Notes under the pieces: generated by a model | Told to the model about the DNA's origin: nothing | Database searches by the model: none | What the model saw: the letters and a program-made list of their open reading frames with translations, nothing else | Origin: an uncultured Oscillospiraceae bacterium | Lineage (GTDB): Bacteria; Bacillota; Clostridia; Oscillospirales; Oscillospiraceae | Assembly (NCBI GenBank): GCA_944385415.1 | Contig: CALWXC010000022.1 | Span: forward strand, 1-35,166 | Direction: 5' to 3' | DNA length: 35,166 nucleotides | Program-made: the position numbers and the translations under genes | Part shown: positions 29,384 through 35,166 of the stretch, piece by piece | Layout: each line of letters begins with the position of its first letter | How positions within the stretch are numbered: the first letter of the stretch is position 1

Positions 29384-30858
29384 CATCCAAGGAGCTTTTG
29401 CGGGGCATCGGTGCGCTGGATTCCGCGTTGGTGGAGGAAGCGGAAACGTATCAGGCGCCCCCGGCCCGCCATTGGGGCCGCTGGGTGGCGGTGGCGGCCT
29501 GTGCCGCCATTGTGGCGGTAGCGTCCTGGCAATTACTGCCCCGGCTCACCACAAAAACAACGGAAACGCCGCCGCCGCAACCTCCTGTGACAGTGCCAAG
29601 CGGAGACCAGGGAGTGGGCACGGTCATCCCGTCCGATGATGCCGATGACGCTGCGGCGCCGGAATATGCAGCCGGTGAAACCCTGGGCGGCGTGGCCCTG
29701 GGCATGACCCAGGAGGAAGTGGAAGCCGTTCTGGGCAGCGATTACGACGCAACAGAGCCCCGGGAACAGTCGGAGAATTATATGGACCTGTGCTGGTACT
29801 ATCCGGATATCAATGTGCGCTTTGTGGACGAGGGTGCAGGCTGGTTTGTGCAGGAACTCATGATACCGGCGGACAGCAGTCTTACCCTCTCCACCGGCAT
29901 CGGCGTCGATTCCACACGGGAGGAGATTCTCGCGGCGTATCCCGACGCCACCGTTGCAGAGGAAGGCGGTCTCTGGTCCGCCAGTATGCGGTATGCGGAC
30001 AGCGGCCTGTGGATTTTTCTGGATTCCGAAGCTGGAAACTATATCCGTCTGACGACCCTGCCGCTGGAGACGGGAAACGGGGATCTTCTGACCAATACAT
30101 CCATTGGCGGGCTGACCCTGGGCCTGAGCCGGGAGATGGTGGAGAACGTTCTCGGTACCGATTACGAAGCATCCGCCGTCACGGAACTGCGGGCGAATTT
30201 CAAGACCGTTACCTGGCACTATCCGGGCGCAGAGCTGCGGTTTGCCGATACGGGGGACGGCTGGTTCCTCAATCACATCCGTCTGTCCGATGACAGTACC
30301 CTGACCCTTGCCACCGGCATCGGGGTCCACTCTACGGAAGCGGAAGTCTGGGCGGCCTATCCCGATGTTCAGGTTGCCGCTGCGGAGGACCCCTACCCGG
30401 AAAGCCCGGCCAGTCCGTTCCTGTATTGCGGGGATGTCAGAGGCGGTCTGCGGTTCTATGTGGAGTTGAATGCGGTGTATGCCATAGAGCTGGGGCCTTT
30501 GACCCTGGAGCCGGAACCCCTTTGGCAGTCTCTGACTGCTGCTGAAATCGTGGTACACGGCGCTGACGGCTCCCAGGTAACCCTGATAGACCGGGCTGCC
30601 AAGAACGTCGGCACGGTTCTGACCATATCGGACCCGGAACCGGCGGAAAAGCCCGGAACCGCGCCAAACTGGTGGCTGGATTTCGGCAATGGTGTCTATC
30701 TGGCCGTGTATGGCCAGGGCGATCTGGCAACGGTGTATACTGGTGACCATCTGGACACTACCCTGGAAACCATGACGGAAGAGCGGACCGGCGTCTATCT
30801 GGACCTGGACAGCACATTGGAGAGCGCCATGGAACATCCCACAGAGACGTGGGATTGA
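29380..30858 (+). CDS. Probable anti-sigma factor with duplicated sensor domain
   Basis: This is a 492-residue membrane protein translationally coupled to the ECF sigma gene. A short cytoplasmic part is followed by one membrane segment (about 35-53, VAVAACAAIVAVASWQLL) and a Pro/Thr linker. Two tandem extracytoplasmic repeats follow at about 102-192 and 242-332, with an exact 140-residue period: GGVALGMTQEEVEAVLGSDY is echoed by GGLTLGLSREMVENVLGTDY, and LTLSTGIGVDSTREEILAAYPD by LTLATGIGVHSTEAEVWAAYPD. The LGM...EV..VLG pattern resembles SmpA/BamE-like folds. A further C-terminal domain (about 370-492) is unrecognised. By analogy it senses the envelope and sequesters the sigma factor. The start at 29380 has GGAAGG 9 nt upstream. 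Confidence 0.85.
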   Translation: MTSKELLRGIGALDSALVEEAETYQAPPARHWGRWVAVAACAAIVAVASWQLLPRLTTKTTETPPPQPPVTVPSGDQGVGTVIPSDDADDAAAPEYAAGETLGGVALGMTQEEVEAVLGSDYDATEPREQSENYMDLCWYYPDINVRFVDEGAGWFVQELMIPADSSLTLSTGIGVDSTREEILAAYPDATVAEEGGLWSASMRYADSGLWIFLDSEAGNYIRLTTLPLETGNGDLLTNTSIGGLTLGLSREMVENVLGTDYEASAVTELRANFKTVTWHYPGAELRFADTGDGWFLNHIRLSDDSTLTLATGIGVHSTEAEVWAAYPDVQVAAAEDPYPESPASPFLYCGDVRGGLRFYVELNAVYAIELGPLTLEPEPLWQSLTAAEIVVHGADGSQVTLIDRAAKNVGTVLTISDPEPAEKPGTAPNWWLDFGNGVYLAVYGQGDLATVYTGDHLDTTLETMTEERTGVYLDLDSTLESAMEHPTETWD

Positions 30859-30892
30859 TGCAATCATCCCCCTTGCCCTGAGCGGACAACCC

Positions 30893-30925
30893 AGCGCCGG
30901 CCCAACCAATGGGCTGGCGCTTTTT
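30893..30925 (+). terminator. Intrinsic terminator of the second sigma operon
   Basis: A 12-bp stem (30893-30904 with 30910-30921, one G-T pair) and a 5-nt loop are followed by TTTTT. Confidence 0.9.
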
Positions 30926-31039
30926 CCTGATACATATTCCATTCGCCGTCTTGAAACGGGAACCATTTTTAGTCCTTTTGCCCAGTTCGTAGGGACAGTG
31001 TGTAATTTTGTGCATTATCACAGTTTTCTTTCGGCACCG

Positions 31040-31068
31040 TTTACAACCTTTTCACCGTACTTTATAAT
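31040..31068 (+). promoter_or_regulatory. Promoter of the terD-AIM24 operon
   Basis: TTTACA (31040-31045) and a perfect TATAAT (31063-31068) are 17 nt apart. The leader runs about 125 nt to the TerD-like start. I see nothing else in 30926-31199. Confidence 0.8.
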
Positions 31069-31199
31069 GACAGAAAATCCTTATTTTCTGCAATTTCGTA
31101 TCCCTTGTAACGATACGCCTGTGTACTTCCAGCATGATCGCTCTTGCTGAATTTACGGCATTCGGCCCCGGATGCCCAATCTGTCGGGAGGAATTTTTT

Positions 31200-32030
31200 A
31201 TGATGCCTGTCGTCAATCGCCCCTCCATGCAATGGTCCCGCAGCAATCTCCCATCGATGAATCGGACAACCTCCACCGCTGTGACCCGCCAAACGATTGC
31301 AAGCCTGAATCGTGGGTCGTCCACACAGCCGGTTGGGTCCGCTTCCTCGTCTCCCCATCCGGCCTCTGCTCCGCGTCCAGCTCCTGCCCCGCGCCCGGCC
31401 CCTGCCCCGCAGCCGGTTCCGGCCCCGCAGTCTGTCCCGGCACCCCAGCCGGTCACATCGTTCCCCGTGCCGCCCCTGCTGCATCCATTGAAAAAAGGGC
31501 AGAAAACCGCCCTTGCGCCTGCCGGTGCACAGCCCAGGCTGACCATTGGCGTCGGTTGGTCCGTCACAGATCCCCGCTGCGATGTGGATGTATCGGCATT
31601 TTTGCTGGCTGGTAATAGCCGCGTTCCCGGTGACGACTGGTTTGTATTTTACGGTCAGAATCAAAGTCCCGACCGAAGCGTTTTTTTTCACAGCGAGCCC
31701 GCAGGCGGTGACCGTCAGCACATCGATGTAGACTTATCCTGTCTGGACCCCCGGATCTGTAAAATCGCCCTGGTGTTGACCATAAACGAAGCACTGGAGC
31801 AGCGGTTGAATTTCAGCATGATACGGGATGCGTATGTCCGGATTTTGTCCGCCGGCGATCACAAAGAGCTGCTGAGTTATCAAATGACCGACTATTACAG
31901 CAATGTGACGTCCATGACCATTGGAGAACTCTATCTGCATAATCAGCAATGGAAATTCAATCCTGTGGGCAACGGTGTCAGTCAGGATTTAGCCGGTCAA
32001 TGCGCCATGTATGGCGTCGAACTTTGTTGA
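31200..32030 (+). CDS. TerD-domain protein with Pro/Ala-rich N-terminal linker
   Basis: This is a 276-residue protein. Residues 1-60 are polar. A low-complexity PAPRPAPAPQPVPAP linker (about 60-88) leads to a TerD domain (about 110-276): GVGWSVTDPRCDVDVSAFLL, RVPGDDWFVFYGQNQSPDRS, HIDVDLSCLDPRICKIALVL, AYVRILSAGDHKELLSYQM and ELYLHNQQWKFNPVG. The acidic DVDVS, GDDW and DVDLS positions match the calcium-binding sites of TerD proteins, which are linked to tellurite, phage and envelope stress responses by an unknown mechanism. The ATG at 31200 follows GGAGG. No other ter genes are present; the partner is the AIM24 gene downstream. Confidence 0.9.
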   Translation: MMPVVNRPSMQWSRSNLPSMNRTTSTAVTRQTIASLNRGSSTQPVGSASSSPHPASAPRPAPAPRPAPAPQPVPAPQSVPAPQPVTSFPVPPLLHPLKKGQKTALAPAGAQPRLTIGVGWSVTDPRCDVDVSAFLLAGNSRVPGDDWFVFYGQNQSPDRSVFFHSEPAGGDRQHIDVDLSCLDPRICKIALVLTINEALEQRLNFSMIRDAYVRILSAGDHKELLSYQMTDYYSNVTSMTIGELYLHNQQWKFNPVGNGVSQDLAGQCAMYGVELC

Positions 32031-32043
32031 GGAGGGGAACACC

Positions 32044-32748
32044 TTGCTGACCTTTGAAACCATTAACGAACTGACCTTGAAAGTTACCTGCCGCGGGAAC
32101 GATACGCTGATTACAAAAGTCGGTGCTTTTATCGCCGGAGAAAGCCAGCACGGGAAAAATTACCGCTTTGAAAAGCTGCTGCTTGGTCCGCAGGGCAGCT
32201 TTGCACAGGCGGCGCTGGGGTCCCTGATCCGCCGTGCAACCGGAGAAAATATTCCCCTGATGAAAGTGATGTTCAGCGGTGATTCCGTCACCTATTATGC
32301 CAGCAACAGCCGTCATGTGGTCATTTACCACCTGGAGCCTGGGGAATCCATTTCGGTGGAATCGGAAAATCTTCTGGCCTTTACCCAGGATTGTGATTAT
32401 ACGGTCCGCTTTATCGGCGTTGGCATTCTGTCGCAAAAAGGTCTGGCCACCACCTTTATCACCGGCCGCGGCCAAAATTCCTACGTTGCAGTGCTGTCCG
32501 ACGGCAACCCCATTGTTCTCAGTAATGTGGGAACGCAGAACGCCATCTCCGTGGACCCCGACGCGGTAGTATGCTGGATTGGAAACGGAGCCTGTGACCC
32601 TCAGGTCAAGGTGGATGTGAACTGGAAAACCTTCATTGGACAGGCCTCCGGTGAATCCTATGCCTTTGAATGGTCACCGGGCCAGCCGGTTACGATTATT
32701 ATGCAGCCGTCCGAGCGTTCCGGCGGTGTACATGTGGGAATCGATTAA
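32044..32748 (+). CDS. AIM24-family protein
   Basis: This is a 234-residue all-beta protein of the AIM24/TIGR00266 type, often found beside TerD genes in Firmicutes. Typical segments are VMFSGDSVTYYASNSRHVVI, LEPGESISVESENLLAFTQD, TTFITGRGQNSYVAVLSDGN, IVLSNVGTQNAISVDPDAVV and QVKVDVNWKTFIGQASGESY. The biochemical role is unknown. I placed the start at TTG 32044, because GAGGAGGGG (32029-32037), overlapping the TerD stop, points to it. An ATG at 32011 would overlap the TerD gene and lies ahead of the ribosome site. The two genes form an operon closed by a very strong terminator. Confidence 0.88.
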   Translation: MLTFETINELTLKVTCRGNDTLITKVGAFIAGESQHGKNYRFEKLLLGPQGSFAQAALGSLIRRATGENIPLMKVMFSGDSVTYYASNSRHVVIYHLEPGESISVESENLLAFTQDCDYTVRFIGVGILSQKGLATTFITGRGQNSYVAVLSDGNPIVLSNVGTQNAISVDPDAVVCWIGNGACDPQVKVDVNWKTFIGQASGESYAFEWSPGQPVTIIMQPSERSGGVHVGID

Positions 32749-32772
32749 CATTCCCGTAAGACCGACAACAGT

Positions 32773-32816
32773 AAACCCCAGGGCCAGCCCACAAAACGGC
32801 TGGCCCTGGGGTTTTT
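32773..32816 (+). terminator. Very strong terminator of the terD-AIM24 operon
   Basis: A perfect 17-bp stem (32773-32789 with 32798-32814) and an 8-nt loop are flanked by AAA and TTTTT. It can act in both directions. Confidence 0.93.
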
Positions 32817-32826
32817 CTAATGAAAC

Positions 32827-32861
32827 AGGGCTTGCCATCTGCAAGGCAGACAGCAAGCCCT
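32827..32861. repeat. Dispersed hairpin repeat, copy 2
   Basis: AGGGCTTGC/GCAAGCCCT encloses TCTGC/GCAGA, the same design and almost the same sequence as 25197-25234. It lies about 60 bp past the stop of the minus-strand GH31 gene, as copy 1 lies past a minus-strand gene, so it is also a candidate terminator. Confidence 0.65.
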
Positions 32862-32923
32862 TTCGTTTTCATAATTGCCGGTCCGTTTTCTGTGCAGAAC
32901 AGCACCGAACCGCTGCAACGGTA

Positions 32924-35007
32924 TTATTCCGCTCTTACAAACACCGGCATGGTCTCCTGGGGGCAGGCCGCGTCAATCCACTGGCCGCCCTCATATGCCG
33001 CGCCGCCTTCCATGGCCGTCCAGCGGCAGCCCATGGGCAGATAGACCCGGCGTGTGGTCTGTCCGGCCTCCAGCACCGGAGCCACCAGATAGCGGCTGCC
33101 GTACAGGTACTGGTCCTCCACCTGCCAACAGGTTTCGTCCTCCGGGAATTCGTAGAACATGGTCCGCATGACGGGCGTACCCTTTTCGTGGGCTTCGGCC
33201 ATCAGGCTGCGGGTGTAGTCCCGCATCGTTTCCCGCAGTTCCAGATATTTTTTGCAGATTCCATACACTTCCTTGCCGTAGCTCCAGACCTCATTGGCCG
33301 CGCCGGAGCAGCAGCAGGCGCCGCCGGTGGTGCCCACCTGGGGCTGACGGGGCTCCCGGTCGCCGTGGAGCCGCATGACCGGGCAGAAGGCGCCCCACTG
33401 GAACCACCGGACAAACAGTTCCCGGAACGCCGGGTCGTCGGGGTTGCCGCCGTGGAAGCCGCCGATATCCGTGGTCCACCAGGGAATACCGGCCATGCCC
33501 ATGTTCAGGCCCGCTGCCAGCTGATTGCGCATGGAATCGAAGCTGGAAGCGATATCGCCGGACCAAACTAATGCGCCATACCGCTGACTGCCCGCCCAGG
33601 CGCAGCGCAGCAGATTGACGATATTCTTCTGTCCCGCCTGTTCCATGCCCTCATAGAAGCCCTGGGCATAGCAGACCGGGTACAGATTGCCGATTTGCAG
33701 GTTGGGACCCAGATAATAGCGGTAGTTGTCGAAATCGTAGGCGCTGTACTCCGGCTCCGCCTCATCCAGCCAGAAAATCTGGATGCCCTTGTCATAATAA
33801 TGTTTCTTGGCCTTGTCCCAAACATACCGCCGGGCGTCCGGATTGGTGGCGTCACCGTGGATGGTATCACCCATAAATTGCAGACCCGTCTGCACACCCC
33901 GGTCACAGCGAATCAGATAGCCCTTTTCCCGCATTTCCGGATAGTTCTCCGATTCCCGGTCCACCGTGGGCCAGACGGACACCATCAGCTCGATGCCCAG
34001 TTCTTTCAGTTCCCTTACCATGGCGTCGGGGTCCGGCCAATAGGTGGGATCGAACTTCCATTCGCCCTGTTTGGGCCAGTGGAAGAAATCCACCACAATG
34101 ACGTCGATGGGCAGCCCCCGGCGCTTATACTCCCGGGCAATGGAGAGCAGCTCCTCCTGGGTCTGATAGCGGAGCTTACACTGCCAGAAGCCCAGGCCGT
34201 ACTCCGGCATCATGGGGACTGTACCGGTGACAGCTCCATAGGCTTCCACAATCTCCGCCGGTGTGTCACCGGCCACAATCCAGTAATCCAGCGCCTTGGT
34301 GGAATAGGCTTCCAGACTCATGATGTTTTTACCGAACACCGCCCGGCCCACACCGGGATTGTTCCACAGCAGGCCGTAGCCCAGGGACGACACCACAAAG
34401 GGCACCGACGCCTGAGAATTACGGTGGGCCAGTTCCAGGTCCGCACCTTTGAGATCGAGATAGGGCTGCTGATACTGTCCCATGCCGTAGAGCTTTTCCG
34501 CCGGGTCCAGCGATTCAAACCGCATGGTCAAATGGTAGTCGCCGCCCAGAATGGGCCGGAATTCCCGGGCCTCCACCTCGATGGCGCTGCATTTGGGGTC
34601 CAGAATGTCCCGCCGGTTGCGGCTGTACTCCTCCAGCAGCAGCTTGCCGTTTTGGTTGCAGGCCGTCAGCTTGCCGTTGCGGGTCAAATGGATGGACAGC
34701 TTGCCGTTGGTAATGGTCCAGCCGTCTCCCTCCTCCTGGGCCGTGGCCGTGGACTGCACTGGCTGGGTCAAGGCCCAGCGCTCCTCCGGGAACTGGGCCT
34801 GTTTGATGGCCTGGACCCGGAAGGCATTGTCCCCCAGGGGGTGATGGTCAGCGTTTCCTGATTGTACGTATAGGTCAATACGGGTTTGTTCCAAGTAATC
34901 ATATTCTGCAAGGCGTTCCAGCTCAAATATAAGCGGCTCTCGGAAGAAGAACGCACCACCTTGAAAAAGCTGTTCCGAAAGTCCCCGCTTATCAAACACT
35001 CCGGCAT
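32924..35007 (-). CDS. GH31 family alpha-glycosidase, apparent frameshift near N-terminus
   Basis: This is a cytoplasmic glycoside hydrolase of family 31 (alpha-glucosidase/alpha-xylosidase group) with no signal peptide. Counting from the GTG at 34999, the catalytic nucleophile is Asp412 in IFWLDEAEPEYS and the acid/base is Asp482 in LVWSGDIASSF. Substrate-loop segments include PEYGLGFWQCKLRYQTQEEL and MRLHGDREPRQP. The main frame runs from 34999, but its first 55 residues do not fit GH31. From ATG 35007 another frame gives a proper start that reads NQETLTITPWG and then derails exactly where the main frame becomes DNAFRVQAIKQAQFPEE. The two join if the G5 run (minus strand, 34831-34835) had one more G. 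This is a recent frameshift or a sequencing error. Confidence 0.88.
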
Positions 35008-35038
35008 GAATTTCCGGCGCAGACCTTGGAAATGAAAA

Positions 35039-35074
35039 CTGCCGTTGTGGGAATGGGTGTTCCTACAACGGCAG
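35039..35074. terminator. Hairpin directly upstream of the GH31 gene
   Basis: CTGCCGTTGT pairs with ACAACGGCAG, plus GGAA/TTCC inside. On the minus strand it is followed by TTTTC and ends about 31 nt before the GH31 ATG. It is either the terminator of a gene beyond the window or an attenuator in the GH31 leader. Confidence 0.7.
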
Positions 35075-35116
35075 CGTCTTTTAGATTATTCGTAAGCGTT
35101 AAACGTAACGGCGCAT

Positions 35117-35160
35117 AGACAATCCCAGCTCCGAAATGATTCTCAGAGCTGGGATTGTCT
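35117..35160. other. Second long hairpin at the window edge
   Basis: A perfect 15-bp stem (35117-35131 with 35146-35160) has a 14-nt loop. There is no T run on the minus strand, and the plus-strand exit is cut by the window edge. It stands 43 bp from the previous hairpin. Confidence 0.65.
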
Positions 35161-35166
35161 CATCAT

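Noticed and set aside
31379..31443. Repetitive Pro/Ala codons as a possible CRISPR or tandem DNA repeat
   Set aside because: The repeats are in frame within the TerD-like gene, with no unique spacers. They encode a low-complexity linker.

Overview
The window looks like the chromosome of an obligate-anaerobe gut Firmicute, most likely an Oscillospiraceae member of the Flavonifractor/Lawsonibacter/Dysosmobacter type. The reasons are the moderately high G+C, strong AGGAGG ribosome sites mixed with several TTG starts, sigma-A-type promoters, and the gene families present (DUF368, DUF4367, ECF sigma pairs, ROK regulators, ribose-type ABC systems). No rRNA, tRNA, CRISPR array or insertion sequence was seen. 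Family names come from recognising motifs, not from a database search.

Layout. (1) 1-2.4 kb is the end of an integrated mobile element abutting the 3' end of guaA. It has a tyrosine integrase cut by the window edge, a small excisionase-like gene, a divergent HTH repressor and a small cargo gene. A compact switch of two promoters and three CTAAGC-N6-GCTTAG boxes separates the two arms. (2) 2.4-9.1 kb is housekeeping: guaA, a lipoprotein and xpt (purine metabolism); then a DUF368 membrane protein, a thioredoxin-reductase-like flavoprotein and thioredoxin; then a MATE exporter on the other strand.

(3) 9.2-21.8 kb is a carbohydrate locus on the minus strand. In transcription order it reads: D-lyxose/D-mannose isomerase; rbsB-, rbsA- and rbsC-like transporter genes; a second RbsB-like lipoprotein; a membrane histidine kinase; a NarL-type response regulator; a family-1 solute-binding protein; a ROK repressor; a PfkB sugar kinase; and a mannitol-1-phosphate-dehydrogenase-like enzyme. 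Three nearly identical 22-bp sites lie upstream of the kinase operon (two) and the isomerase (one). They suggest that the ROK protein controls both ends of the cluster. The sensor genes suggest that extracellular sugar is read by binding proteins coupled to the kinase.

(4) 22-35 kb is more accessory: an ABC exporter whose best ribosome site points at an ATA codon, a two-TM protein, possible tiny ORFs, a hypothetical protein with a decayed partial duplicate beside it, a small secreted protein, and two divergent ECF sigma/anti-sigma pairs. A TerD-AIM24 operon follows. Last is a GH31 glycosidase that appears frameshifted in a G5 run near its N-terminus. Short hairpins, one of them a two-copy dispersed family, mark many gene ends here.
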